Source: Ophiodon elongatus
Taxonomy: Eukaryota > Chordata > Actinopteri > Perciformes > Hexagrammidae
Length of the DNA: 64,000 nucleotides
Direction: 5' to 3'
NCBI GenBank assembly: GCA_016806645.1
Contig: JACSYO010000536.1
Location: forward strand, 192,001 to 256,000
Part shown: piece by piece, positions 1 to 10,910 of the stretch
How positions within the stretch are numbered: position 1 is the stretch's first letter
Layout: every line of letters begins with the position of its first letter
Translations under genes and position numbers: made by a program
Notes under the pieces: model-generated
Told to the model about the DNA's origin: nothing
What the model saw: the letters and a program-made list of their open reading frames with translations, nothing else
Database searches by the model: none

Positions 1-1475
1 CATGATGAGACCTAAAATGTAAGATTTCAATGTTGTCTTGTTCATGTATTTCAGAGAAAGTCTTTTAATCCACACTGGTCAACAAATGCCAGTTGTACAG
101 CGTCTTACTCTCATTAATTAAAAAGAATGTGAAGCTGTAGAATTCAATGATTTCTTGCCCTATTTACAATCACAAAATTAATCCAGTTTTAAACTTTTTG
201 GGTTAAAACTAAAACACAATTCTGTTTAAGTTTAGGGCTAAAACCAGCCAATGTTTTAATTATTGCTCAATCTGTAGATAATCCTTTGATTAATCAATTT
301 TAAAGAAGTTCAAAGTCTTTTTTTACTTGGGCCTCTGCTTGAAGTTAAAAGAGTTATAGTTATAGAAATAAAGTTAGAGTAGAAGGGGCATTTGACTATG
401 TGACTACCCCTGACTTAAAAAAAAGGGGCAGTCCGCAAAAATAATTTGACCTGTGGTTCAAGAATAAGGTCGGGCTGCAATGAGATGAATAAAAGATAAT
501 AATATAAATAAATAAGAAATTCAAATAGACTTCTACAACTTGCTCATTCGTGTCATTTTTGCCTCAAATTAAGGAACTTCAAATGGCAACAAGTCTGAAA
601 GAGAAACAAAATCATGTTAAACAGCAAAGGACAAAGAACACAAAACAAAGACGTATAATGTCTGTCTCTCCTGAGGATATCCAACTATCCGTAAGCTTCT
701 TTAAATTCAGCACTCGTGTGACGGTTCCAATACTTTTAATGACTTTCTTCTCCTGAAAACAGAATTAAAGAAACAGAATTAAAACTCCCTGTGTGTGTGT
801 GTGTGTGCTTTTTGTGCCCACACCAATAACAATACTCGAATCCCCGGCGAAGTGCATGAAATAGTCAAATTTGACAGCTGGCAAATCACACACATGGCGA
901 GTGAGTGGATGTCACAGGGAACGAGCGCGGAGCAAAGTGAATGGATTTGTTAGCGTGTGTGCACACGGCGGGATATTGGCTGTAGTCTTTTAGTCTGGCA
1001 CTCGTGGATGTCACCCATCTGTTACACGGCGGTGCCAGGTGGGAAAAGAAAGTGAGCGGCATGAGAGTGTGTGTGTGTGCGCAAACATTCCTCTGAGATC
1101 TTTCTGTGTATTAGTGCGTCTGCCTCTAAGGGTTATCTGATGGGAAAACACTCACATTAGTTTATTTAAATCAAAGGTTTTTTTTCTACCAACACATTGG
1201 GGTCTTAGGAAGGAGTTTTCCTAGAGGAGGCATCCAATAGAGGCATTAACACACTACGGCTGTACCAAATTGGAAAGAAATGACATTACAAATGGATTTT
1301 GTCTGCCATAATTAAAAAACAAAACAGGAATATTCAATCCAAAATGTACATTTTAAAGATAAGGCATCAATGTGATGCAGTTTGAGAATCAAATTAAGAG
1401 GCGAGATAAGCAGTGTTGTGCTCTCGCAATAACAATTTATTTACTTTTGTTGTGTAGACACTAATGGTGATGACA
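1..1475. other. Unmarked AT-rich non-coding DNA
   Basis: No gene or clear repeat is visible. The longest open frames are under 70 codons and show no recognisable domain. A short (GT) run lies at 791-807. The stretch around 230-310 is rich in 'attaatca'-type words, which is ordinary for AT-rich fish intergenic DNA. Confidence 0.5.
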
Positions 1476-1689
1476 CATGGCAAAAAAGACTCGCCAACCA
1501 CGCACCGCCACAGAGGAAATGCGACCTGCCACACTGACCGCCGAGGTGAAGCGTGACCTGTTCAGTAATCAGTCGACATTGCACGTCCTACGCTACGATG
1601 TGACTGTTTTGCATGTAGATGCTGAAGCGACAGGCTTCATGCAGCCCTACCACGCAAACACAGGCGTACTTTTTTTGGTGAAAAACCTT

Positions 1690-2053
1690 ACATCTGTTGG
1701 CTCTTTTGAAATCTAGGGAGAAAACAACCTTCTTTAAATCTCGAAACTCCTTTAAATCCAGATTGAAGACTCTTCTGTTTGCTGTTGCCTTTAATTGAAC
1801 CAGATTCAAGGATCTTAATCAATTTCTGCATTTCACGACTGTATTTTGTTTCTTAAACTGCAACTTTTATTCTATTTTTTTTTTTTTAGCTTTTTAATGT
1901 TTTACTGACTGTTTTTAATGTTTAAATGAATGTTCTTAATTGTTTTTAAATCTTCTTTTCTTTTGCATTATGCATTATTGATGGTTTTATGTGAAGCACT
2001 TTGAATTGCCTTGTTTTTGAAATGTGCTCTACAAATAAACTTGCCTTGCCTTC
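1690..2053 (+). mobile_element. 3' end of a LINE-type retrotransposon
   Basis: An open frame ending at the TGA at 1796-1798 reads FKSRLKTLLFAVAFN. This resembles the extreme C-terminus of fish LINE reverse-transcriptase ORFs of the L2/Rex1-like groups (family assignment from memory). About 250 bp of AT-rich 3' UTR follows, with 'gaagcactttgaattgcc' and 'aatgtgctctacaaataaa', ending in a short tandem tail of 'ttgcc' units. The upstream part of the ORF is missing, as expected for a 5'-truncated insertion. A small in-frame duplication of 'tttaaatc' lies just before the conserved end. No target-site duplication could be fixed by eye. Confidence 0.7.
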
Positions 2054-2960
2054 TTAAATTGTTAAACATGGGCTTCCAATATTGTTCAATAATACCCCCC
2101 AAAATTCTAATATGAAGTTATTACTGGACAATAACAATATCCAAGGGAAAGAAAGGGACTGTAGTACACTGATAGATTTGCAGCTTTTAATTATGCAAAG
2201 ACTGTTTTTGTCCATTGGAGTATGAAATGGAATAAAACCCACACATACAGTCTCATTGGATAATGGATTCAAGGGTACGAGTTTCCATAGTCAAGTGTAA
2301 TAAATTAGTATGAATTAAATGAAACTCTCAGTTGCTATGTTCTCCTCTTCATCACATCACTGAATCGTATTCATTATTTATATCCAAACCCCTTTGGATC
2401 TGGTATTTTCTTTTTTTTAAATTATTGATGCAAACAACATGGAGCTAATAAAAGAAGTTTATTTTAAAAGGCCCTGTACACTTACGAAGGTTTGTTGAGT
2501 TACTCTGATTACGCCGATTGTTCAACGGCGATAAGTTTAGCAGACAACTTGTGTTTTGTTCTATTAAAGTGTCATAAATGTTTACATTTATTAGGGTCTT
2601 TCCGATATCAATAAGAATTGTTGCAGCAATACTTGAAATTTAACACTAATTAACAGAACGAAACGGACACGTGGATTCTATCAATGATATATTAATATAA
2701 GTTTGGATGAATTAACATTAGGGACACACGACTTCACTGTTCACAATGTACCGGAACGAGGAGTCCGTTCATGTCTGCGTCATCTTCGTCACAATCTGAC
2801 CGAGATCCCGCCGGAGCAAAAACTTAGTGCCACTGATAAAATATGACCCAATTGAATAATTGATTTACAACCGCGGCATAAACAGCCAATGATATTTGGG
2901 CTGTCACCAACTCTGGCGGAACTAATTGGTTTACACTTAACGCGGAGACTGTGCAAGGGC

Positions 2961-2963
<3 letters not shown>
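2054..2963. other. Unmarked non-coding DNA
   Basis: AT-rich, with no open frame that looks coding and no obvious repeat. The last 200 bp become richer in CpG (for example around 2755-2820), leading toward the CT tract. Confidence 0.45.

Positions 2964-3004
<41 letters not shown>
2964..3004. repeat. (TC)n microsatellite
   Basis: An uninterrupted run of about 20 TC dinucleotides. On the minus strand it produces a spurious Arg-Glu repeat in translation. Confidence 0.97.
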
Positions 3005-3005
<1 letters not shown>

Positions 3006-3199
3006 AAAGTCAATGAAGGGGAAAGAGACAAACAGCCCACTTCCCTGATGAAATGAAAATAATTGAAACAAATGCGTCACCTTGAAAACACTTCATCACG
3101 GCTCAGGTAGGTTGGAAACCGCCATGTTGGAGTGGAAGTGTCCTCTGCGAGCCGGCATGCAAACCAAGTATGTTTCACGTTATTGCATCCCATATCTCG

Positions 3200-3540
3200 A
3201 TGAATCAATTACCCCCAACCTTCCCCTTGACTCTCACTTCCGCTTCCTTTGGCCAATCGGGACCCGGGCCCGGGCGACCAGGAAGTGAGGGAGCAGAACC
3301 GCTGACCTGATTCGCTGGATGAAACCTGGACCGGAATGTCAAATCAGAGGAGAGCGGAGCAGAGGTGACGGGCGGGGGAATCGGAGAGGAATGGATCGGT
3401 GTTCGGGTTAAGACCCGGGATCGGAAACAATCAAAGAGGATCACGTTGCCGGGGACGCGGTGGCTTTGAGGAGTGTTGCCATGGCTGAGAGAGAATAATC
3501 AAAGGGAACCGGACGTGCGTGACGTCTGCTCTTGTGTGTG
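3200..3540. promoter_or_regulatory. CpG-rich block, possible promoter or enhancer
   Basis: This block is visibly richer in G+C and CpG than its surroundings. It contains 'gacccgggcccgggcg' (3260-3275), a CCAAT word in 'ggccaatcgg' (3251-3260), two ETS-like 'ggaa' words, and a CRE-like 'cgtgacgtc' near 3517. A CpG island with a CCAAT box could be an upstream promoter or a non-coding first exon, and 'gcagaggtgacg' near 3360 would fit a splice donor. No protein is recognisable on either strand. The call is an inference from composition only. Confidence 0.3.
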
Positions 3541-3895
3541 TTATCACCCCAAATAAGTAAAGATGTTAAGGAGTGTTTTGCTCCAAACGCAGCCCACTCG
3601 CCACTGTGAGCTCCATCTGGTGAGTCATGCTCTGCTGTTTCCACCATGCAGAGAGTCAGGTCCGTTTTTTAATATTCTTCCTCCAGCCTGCAGACACACA
3701 GAGGCAGTTTCTTATCTGTAGCTGAGACACGTGGAGGAAGTGTATGTGTGTGTATGTGTGTGTGTGTATGTGTTCTTGAGTGTCTAGTCTCAAGACATTT
3801 TAAGCAGACCAATACGGTTTCAATTAACTTTCATGAACTGCAAACACGCTTTGAAATGCTTTCATTTCCAAAGAAAAATACGGACAACACAGCAG
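3541..3895. other. Non-coding DNA with a short TG-rich run
   Basis: No gene is visible. An interrupted TG run ('tgtatgtgtg' units) lies at 3741-3773. Confidence 0.5.
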
Positions 3896-4160
3896 TAGCG
3901 ACCTGTCAATCATAAAATAACCCCGCCCTAAAGTATACCCTGCTTTATGGTCTATTTTACTAAATGGACCATAATTTAAGAAATAAACATCATGTTGTAT
4001 TGACTGTAAGACTTGAAACTAGAGATTGAGACCATAAACTCATGTTTACAATGTTTACTGAGGGAATAAATCAAGAGAGAAGTAAAGTCATTTTCTCATA
4101 GACTTCTATTCAATCGGACTACTGTTACAAACAGAAGTCGTCCCCTGATGCTTGTGAGCT
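3896..4160 (-). mobile_element. Composite element copy A
   Basis: On the minus strand this matches the right two-thirds of the composite element at 9243-9727 and 47281-47900. It shows 'gaaaatgactttacttctc', 'ttgatttattccctcag', 'aacattgtaaacatgagttt', 'ggtccattt', 'ataaagcagggtatac', the GC-box relative 'gggcggggtt' and 'gattgacaggtcgc'. The CTCF-like part is single and decayed ('cccctgatgcttg' near 4142-4154). The element class is unknown to me. It has the dispersal pattern of a non-autonomous repeat. Confidence 0.7.
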
Positions 4161-4555
4161 GCTTGTCCCATGAGATAGACATTTGTGGGTGGAGTAAGGC
4201 AAAGGGATTTGGGTGTGGTTGGGGTTAAACATTGGAATCGATCATTCACGTTGTCTGCTTCTGTTTATTGTTGATGTGAGTCAAATAGATTTGGCAGCCT
4301 TTCCAGTAGCCTGATGCCATCACCTCCTTTAATTATGGTACGGAGTATATAACTACTAATTAATTTCACAAATAGAATCATTTTCGAGAAGCATAGAACC
4401 CTTGTGAAAAGACACTCCCACAGTCACACCCACCCATTATTAAAAGTCAACTCTCCCGGAATAGTTGTTGCATTCGTAACCCTGTTTGTTGATGCTGCAG
4501 GAATTTTTGCAGTTTTGGTCGAAGTCAGTATTTTATGCGTCAGCTTTCACGTTGC
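4161..4555. other. Unmarked non-coding DNA
   Basis: No coding frame or repeat could be supported. An open frame of 120 codons crosses 4404-4766, but it runs into a dispersed repeat and has no recognisable domain. Confidence 0.4.
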
Positions 4556-4800
4556 TAATAAGCTTCTGAAGGAGACTTCTAGACGTCATCACACCACCGA
4601 GCACTTAGTGGTGAAGTCATACTACCGTGGTGTAGTTTGTTTATTCAAAAATCATAAAAGCGGTGAACAATATCTTGTTGAACAAAATGTGCACGTGTCA
4701 TGTTCAGAAATAATCCAATGGAGAAATCCCATTGGCTTTTCATCGAGGGTACCAATGCGATGCTAACATCGTATCTACAAAAATACGTCAATCCAGCAGC
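4556..4800. repeat. Probable dispersed repeat fragment
   Basis: The words 'gagacttctagacgtcatc', 'tagtttgtttattcaaaaa', 'gaacaaaatgtgcacgt' and 'aatgcgatgctaacat' are familiar to me from a dispersed percomorph repeat. A related 'ctatgctaacattgtag' occurs at 14366-14382. Assignment rests on memory and partial internal similarity. Confidence 0.4.
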
Positions 4801-4806
4801 ACTCTA

Positions 4807-4830
4807 TTGTTGTTGTTGTTGTTGTTGTTT
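4807..4830. repeat. (TTG)8 microsatellite
   Basis: A perfect trinucleotide run of eight TTG units. Confidence 0.97.
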
Positions 4831-5997
4831 AAGGACTGAAGCAAACTGTCAGGAGCCCTGCTGGTCGAACATTTCAAATATTTGACATTTAATCTGCAAT
4901 TTAAGGGAACAGTAGAATTCAATTCCTCCACCGCTACAAGCAACCAATGGCAAGACGTGGACGGGTCAGCGAGCCTTATTGACCTGACTTCATTGCTTTG
5001 ACCCTTGAGTGATCGGGAAGAGAGGTAGAGAGGATTTTCTCTTTTTCATGATAAGAGCTTATTAGAGCAGGTCCAAGAGGACAGCTATGGGAGATGAGAT
5101 AGGACTCGTAGGAGAGAGCTTTTTTCTCAAATGATGGGTTAGGAACAGAGAGCTGTAATCACAGACTGCTGGATGGAAGGTCATTCAACCAACGGAGAAA
5201 GAAAGTTACATATCTGGTATATTGAGGGAAGCAACCTGAAGCTCTGATACAAAGGCAAATTGCAATTTTTTTTCTCAGCTCAGTCGCTTGATGCACTTTA
5301 GAATATCTAACCAAAGCATGTGAAGTGGAAACTGTTGACAGCGAGTTGTCAGTGTTTATTTGGAAATGGGTGTGTCAATGGGTGTGGAACCCAAATTACT
5401 CGCTGATTGCTCTCTAGGCTTTGACAGGTGAGCAGACCCGCCTTTCAACAAATGAACCGACAGATGATTGACGTGCGCCGTCGCCTCTCCGTGCATTAAC
5501 GATGACGGACGAATCATCCTAGCCGCGCGGGAAGTGGTAAAACATGGTGTTTTTCCCTCTGGGAACTGTAATCAAATAAAAATAACACATCATACATCTA
5601 AAAAGATAAATATCTACAAGATACGTTCGCCAAGTCCCAAATGCACACTGTGTACTGATTGTAATCACACTATCATAGGAGCAAAACAAAGCATACTCAA
5701 AGCAGACAGAAGGCAGAACGAGCTATTGTTGCACGCTATTCTCCCACAATGCAATGCACAAAGGAGCTGCTCATAGCTGGAATAGATGTCTATATATTGT
5801 GGACGGTGGTGATACAGGTGCATGACAATCTTGTAAAACAAATATTGAGGTGTTATTTTGTGGACTTCAATAGTAGCTTTCCAAAGTCACAGTTCGGTTG
5901 ACAGTTGACGTCACACGTATTGTATTATTGTTGACATTTTTGTGTATCCAGCTGCTAAAACATTACACGAGGACGATTAGTATGTAGTAGTTTATTT
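4831..5997. other. Non-coding DNA with a perfect CRE palindrome
   Basis: No gene is visible. TGACGTCA, the full cAMP-response-element palindrome, occurs at 5906-5913. An eight-base match is expected about once per 65 kb by chance, so this alone is weak. Confidence 0.4.
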
Positions 5998-6012
5998 GGC
6001 GCCGCCTAGTGG
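5998..6012 (-). promoter_or_regulatory. Solo CTCF-like motif
   Basis: The minus strand reads ccactaggcggcgcc, which fits the vertebrate CTCF core at all but about one position. It is separate from the composite-element copies. Occupancy cannot be judged from sequence. Confidence 0.35.
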
Positions 6013-7254
6013 TGGCATTAAAAGCAGCACACGGGGTATTTCTGATACCACCTCCACCCGGCACTTGGTGGCTTGAAAAAAACTTTCCAGGAGGTTCGGG
6101 GGTTGACCTTTAGCTTTCAATTTAAAATGTATGAGAAAAGCCAGTTGTCATTATCGTTTCAACGGCGCCGATAATTGGCCATTTGGTTCGGGGTGCGACC
6201 GCCAGACGCAATCAATTTCCAGTCAGCGTTTCCCAGATAAAGATCTTGTAGCAGAATCTGATCTCATGAGATTCTGTCCGTCTTGGTCGGGTGAAAACGA
6301 CTCGGCAGCAAAGTTAGAACAAAATATACTGCAAGTAGAACTGCATGAACATACTGATCGTATTTATTTAGTTCTATAACATATTCTCTCATTATGCAGC
6401 TGCTGTGTCTCATGAGATTTATTTGAACAATAACCCCAGCCTTGATAACCAGAGCCTCTATATTCTTTCCCCTGAATAAGAGCAGGGATGACTCACCTGT
6501 TGTAAAGACACAACATAAATAGCTCCGTCGTCTTCCCTCACTCCTCCTTCGTCTCGATTGGCCCCCCAAGTCTTCCCTCCTCCCTCTTTACACTTTTATT
6601 CTGAAAATGAACCAGGAGGATAAATTGCTTTATTTTTTTAGCCACATGACCTGCGTGGAAAATTTTTTAACTCCACCTTTGGAATTTGGAGACACCTTCA
6701 CCTACAGTGCTTACTTTGCCATCTTTGCACTTATAATTATGAGTCACTGTTTGTTATTGTTCTGCTTTTGAAGCGGGAACCTTCTGCAATTTTATAACAC
6801 AGGTGAGTTTCTCTTAGATATAGATACAGATGAACTATGACTCTTAATGTCAAACCTGTTTCATCTTCCCCGAAGCTCACACACATTCCGTTAATGGTAG
6901 AAGCCTCAAATATTTCATCCACCATTTAAAAAAATGTATAAGTTTTTGCTTTTAGAGATGTTTTTAAGGAGATTAAAACTCTACATACACTGAACAACAA
7001 TACACACACAATATACGAAGAACAACTCAACGCATTTGTGTTATTGTTTTTCTTTCAATACACGTTTCATGAGCAACACAGCAACACTATAAAACCTCAA
7101 TATTTTTACTTTACTAACGGAATCAAGTGTAAATCTGCGCCAATTTTTCACAATGACTTCTGCTTTTGCCGATCTTGAATATGCATCTTTACCGAGTTAA
7201 AAACAGTCTCGACCAGTGTTAGGTAACGTTACTTTCAAAAGGTGACTCGTTACA
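6013..7254. other. Unmarked non-coding DNA
   Basis: No coding frame longer than about 100 codons and no clear repeat. Confidence 0.45.
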
Positions 7255-7875
7255 TTACATTATTGCCATTAAAAATGACTTTGCGAATGTACGTGTCGGC
7301 AACATGGAAACGATTCCAATGGAAAGATATTTAGGATCCTTTCTCGTGGTGGACTCACAAATTAAACTCATCCACGTGAATAATGGACGCTGAGAGCTAT
7401 TATAAAAGGTGGACGGGTCAAACAAACACAGGACTTTCAACCAGCAGACCAGTGTTCGTGTCCCAAAGTGTTGTTGTTCTTTTTTTTGCTGTTTATTTTG
7501 CAGGGACAATGCACACTAATCAACAGTAAAACTGTAAGTGAGCCAGAGTTAGCCAGAAGGCTAATTTTCATCTGCTGTCCCCAGCCAGATTTTTTGAAGG
7601 CAGTCTAAAATAAAAATAAATTCAAATAACATAATGAAACTAAGATTCATCAATCGTTGTTGTTGAGTTATTGCGAAGTTACATCTTCGCATTATGTATT
7701 TTATTTCATTTACGGACTAATTTTAGGTCCAACCGTGATGATTTTCCTGAACCCAACTCAGTGGTTTTGTTACCTAAACCTAATGTTTAGTTGTTTCCGT
7801 GGTGATGGCACGCAATACGTTTGCCAGGCCGCCGTTGTCAAAAATAATTGTTTTTTAATGACTCTTCGGGTTCAA
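7255..7875 (+). repeat. Dispersed repeat family B, split by an insertion
   Basis: The two halves (7255-7478 and 7656-7875) carry words typical of a common fish repeat: 'aaacaaacacaggactttc', 'attgcgaagttacatcttcg', 'aacccaactcagtggttttg', 'cctaaacctaatgttta' and 'ggcacgcaatacg'. Related pieces are at 37980-38170, 44090-44275 (minus strand), 54045-54175 and 62200-62321 (minus strand). The middle is occupied by a separate element. The class is unknown to me. Confidence 0.55.
7479..7655 (-). mobile_element. Nested retro-insertion inside family B
   Basis: A 177-bp segment lies between two copies of 'gttgttgtt' (7470-7478 and 7656-7664), which look like a 9-bp target-site duplication. Its plus strand starts with a T run and continues 'gctgtttattttgcaggga', so on the minus strand it ends in an A tail. 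That is the expected layout for a retrotransposed sequence. 'tgcagggacaatgcacact' is familiar to me from a teleost retroelement 3' region. The duplication is simple sequence, so chance cannot be excluded. Confidence 0.5.
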
Positions 7876-8180
7876 TAAAAGGTTAATTAAAAAAATAAAA
7901 TAAACATACCACCAGCGTTCAATGCGTTGTTAACAGGTTGTGGACATTTTGCATTTTTCTGTTGATTGTCATAGTTAATTGTTTGAGTGAATAATCAAGC
8001 AAAATGCCATATCCCTTGGTTTCGGCTCCTCTAATTAGATGATTTGCTTTTTTCATATGCGTCGGATGTTTAGTCGGACAAAACAAGCGAGTTGAAGCCA
8101 CGTTGTCGTTCTCTGGTACGTGGAAATGGCTGAATGGTTAATTGATTGTTAGCTGCAACCATCATTTATTAAACTTTTAT
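7876..8180. other. Unmarked non-coding DNA
   Basis: No gene or repeat could be supported. Confidence 0.45.
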
Positions 8181-8324
8181 GCACACACACGCACGCACAC
8201 ACACACACAGACACACTAACAGGCAACAGACACACTTCACAACAAATGCACAGACAAAGAGACAAAAGGGATTGGAAGATACCGTCATGCTGCAAAGCCC
8301 TCCAAAAGCTGCAACGTGTCGCTC

Positions 8325-8397
<73 letters not shown>

Positions 8398-8445
8398 TAA
8401 GCAAGCCTTTTCAATTGTGCGAGTCTATTCTCCGCTAACTCTCTC

Positions 8446-8481
<36 letters not shown>

Positions 8482-8610
8482 TCCACAGGACAGTCAATTT
8501 TCCGTTCATGGTGACACAGATTGTAATCATCTGCAGACAAGACACGCATTTTAATAGAAATATGGCTGAAGACAAAGCAGTGCTTACACCAAACAGCCTC
8601 AAGATCGGTT

Positions 8611-8651
<41 letters not shown>
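8181..8651. repeat. Cluster of CA and TG microsatellites
   Basis: Four tracts lie within 470 bp: interrupted CA at 8181-8217, a pure (CA)34 at 8328-8395, CA at 8445-8480 and TG at 8610-8651. The last is in inverse orientation to the first three, so the strands could pair as a long imperfect hairpin. Open frames here encode only His-Thr or Cys-Val repeats and are not genes. Confidence 0.95.
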
Positions 8652-8652
<1 letters not shown>

Positions 8653-9242
8653 TCAATGTGTGATCTTCCGTCTCATTCAGTCGCCGCTCAGGGAGAATGT
8701 GACTAGAATTGTTATGGGTTTAATTGAAACCTGTTTTATCCTCCATTTAACACACTCATCTACGCAGGATTATAGACGGAGGAGACATAGTGGATGAGGG
8801 AAGGCGATAAGAAGAAAAATCTGTGGATTATTAACGCAAGTGCTATTAGATTTACTTATTTAATTGGCAGAAATCCACAATTATAACATTGTTTTAGGCT
8901 GCAGCACAACATCCATCCTCAATGCCTCACTATCCATTTACTTATATGTTCCAAAAATACATAATAAATACACGCTGTACAGTACAGACACGTTTGGATA
9001 TTAAACATACATATTTTCCTCGCATATATAAAAACACTGCAACTCAATAATATCACTGAATCAATCCATGGAGTTGTTTCCACACAAGACGGTGTCACAC
9101 ATTCCACCACGTCTCAGATTGTTTTCATCCCACCTCCCTGGTGACTAAACTCTCCTCATTTCAGATCCTCCCACAGCATCAGCTCTCGTTCCCCTCACGC
9201 CCCGCTCACCTGCAGCACATCCCCTCAGTGTGTGTGTGTGTG
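8652..9242. other. Unmarked non-coding DNA
   Basis: AT-rich, no coding frame. A short TG run lies at 9229-9241, just before the composite element. Confidence 0.45.
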
Positions 9243-9727
9243 CCAGGAGGGAAAAGTTAGGCCAATACTGAAGCGTCTTAAAGCTGCATTCTCTCTCCTG
9301 ACCACCAGAGGGCAACTCCTCTGGTTGTATAGAAGTCAAAGCTTCATGTGTTGAAGCTGCATTCTCTCTCCTGACCACCAGGGGGCGACTCCTCTGGTTG
9401 TATAGAAGTCAAAGCTTCATGTATTAAAGCTGCATTCTCTCTCCTGACCACCAGGGGGCGACTCCTCTGGTTGTATAGAAGTCAAAGCTTCATGTGTTAA
9501 AGCTGCATTCTCTCTCCTGACCACCAGGGGGCGACTCCTCTGGTTGTATAGAAGTCTATAGAAAATGACTCTACTTCTCTCTTGATTTATTCCCTCAGTA
9601 AACATTGTAAACATGAGTTTATGTCTCAATCTCTAGTTTCAAGTCTTCTTCAATACAGCATGATGTTCATTTAGTAAATTATGGTCCATTTAGAGTCAAA
9701 CACACCATAAAGCAGGGGATGCTTTTT
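9243..9727 (+). mobile_element. Composite element copy B
   Basis: This shows the element's left leader ('gaaaagttaggccaatactg'), then the 73-bp CTCF-like array (9281-9556). The conserved middle follows: 'gaaaatgactctacttctc', 'attccctcagtaaacattg', 'atgtctcaatctctagttt', 'aatacagcatgatgttca' and 'ataaagcaggggatgct'. It ends at about 9727, where other copies continue into the GC box, so it is truncated on the right. The same middle segment is at 47600-47760 and 56014-56210 with very few differences, which suggests recent spread. Confidence 0.8.
9281..9556 (+). repeat. 73-bp minisatellite with CTCF-like motifs (array 1)
   Basis: About 3.8 units of 73 bp. Motif words start at 9300, 9373, 9446 and 9519, exactly 73 apart. 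Units 2-4 read gaccaccagggggcgact and unit 1 has 'ccaccagagggcaac'. 'CCACCAGGGGGCG' is the core of the vertebrate CTCF consensus. All four lie on the plus strand. Unit 1 is the most diverged, as is usual for the edge of a tandem array. Confidence 0.9.
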
Positions 9728-10729
9728 TTATTCATATCATTTATTCAATTACGTTTTTGCAGCCTGGTGTCGGGGACTGCCGCGTGAAAAACACAAAGTC
9801 GGATAATTTTGTATTTCCATCCAGACACAGAACTAAGTGCACACAGTAGTTACCTCATATTACGCAATAGCTAAAGCCAACAAGCCACCGCCCTCAGGAA
9901 GTGCTTAATCTCACATTCTAGTTGTCACATTTAGTTGTTATGAATAAATACTGGTGTATTTACGTTGATTCTCAATCATGGCTGCTGGCATGCTCATGGA
10001 CTGTGTGTGTTTGTGTGTTCATGTCACTTTTCTGGTTTACACCAGATTCTACTTATTCATACCCTGAGCGTGCGGTTGCGTGCGCGTGTGACTCCGCAGA
10101 CTAATTACGTTCGCGACAATTATCAATGCTGGCAAATGCCACATGTATCAACTATCTCCAACACCCGAGGGTCACACGGTATGTAATTAGAGTGAAGGAG
10201 GTGTGAATTACAAATAATCTTTGCATACTTTGATTGTTGTCGCTTCGTTTGCGCTGACGCTGGTCGGATCATGTTAATGTAAATGTCAACATGCAGCCTC
10301 TGGATGCAAATTTGTGAATTCATGACTATTTTAAGACCCCATTACGTTGTTTCGTAACCAATTATGAAAGTGTAAATTACTTCAAATCAGCTTAAATGTA
10401 TTTATTCTGTCGTGCTTCTGTTTTGACCCTGAAGCAGTGTAAACATCGCTTCTATTTTCATCCTAAGTGGATCATAAACTTTTACCCTGTGAACATACGT
10501 GCACAGTTATGACAGTTGACGTTGTTTAACTGTTTCAAGTAGTTTTTGTATTTCTATAAGGAAAGCCCACTCAAAACAAACACCTTTTTTAAATGTCATT
10601 TCATGCCATTTGTCACTGTTTTGGAAACTGTGACAGCTTAATACTTTAAGAACTTTGAAAAGGTTTTACTTAAGCGTCATCTATTTTTTAAATGGCTACC
10701 ACACCATACACCGTCTTCTGTCATCTCAC
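9728..10729. other. Non-coding DNA
   Basis: No coding frame. Its central part is listed separately as a candidate regulatory element. The rest shows nothing distinctive. Confidence 0.45.
10075..10330. promoter_or_regulatory. Candidate conserved non-coding element
   Basis: This complex, non-repetitive stretch is rich in homeobox, POU and SOX-like words: 'actaattacgtt', 'acaattatcaatg', 'tgtaattagag', 'gattgttgt', 'atgcaaatttg'. Vertebrate developmental enhancers often look like this. Without alignment it is only a candidate. Confidence 0.25.
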
Positions 10730-10910
10730 AAATAAACTGTGTAAGAAGTTGACGTAGTCACCGTGACAACACCCGTTGGTTTGTGGGCTGGCGTTGTGAA
10801 AGTGTGGCATTTTTCAGATGTCGCCATCTTGGATTGTTGGCCGTCATGGTCTTGTTTTGTTTTCAGATTAGAAGTGACACGAGAGGGTGGAGTCAAGTAC
10901 AATATAGTTT
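10730..10910 (-). mobile_element. Composite element copy C (right end only)
   Basis: On the minus strand this matches the right end of copy E (35640-36016). It shows 'gactccaccctctcgtgtcac', then one YY1-like 'ccaagatggcgac' (10820-10832 in reverse), 'cagcccacaaaccaacggg' and 'ggtgactacgtcaacttct'. The left part with the CTCF-like segment is absent. It has a single YY1-like unit, against five in copy E. Confidence 0.65.

Noticed and set aside
1477..1716. 79-codon plus-strand frame starting MAKKTRQPRT
   Set aside because: It has no recognisable domain and no splice or promoter context, and it abuts a LINE fragment. Chance length.
9281..9556. CRISPR-like regular spacing of the 73-bp repeats
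   Set aside because: The whole 73-bp unit repeats, with no unique spacers, and the context is vertebrate.
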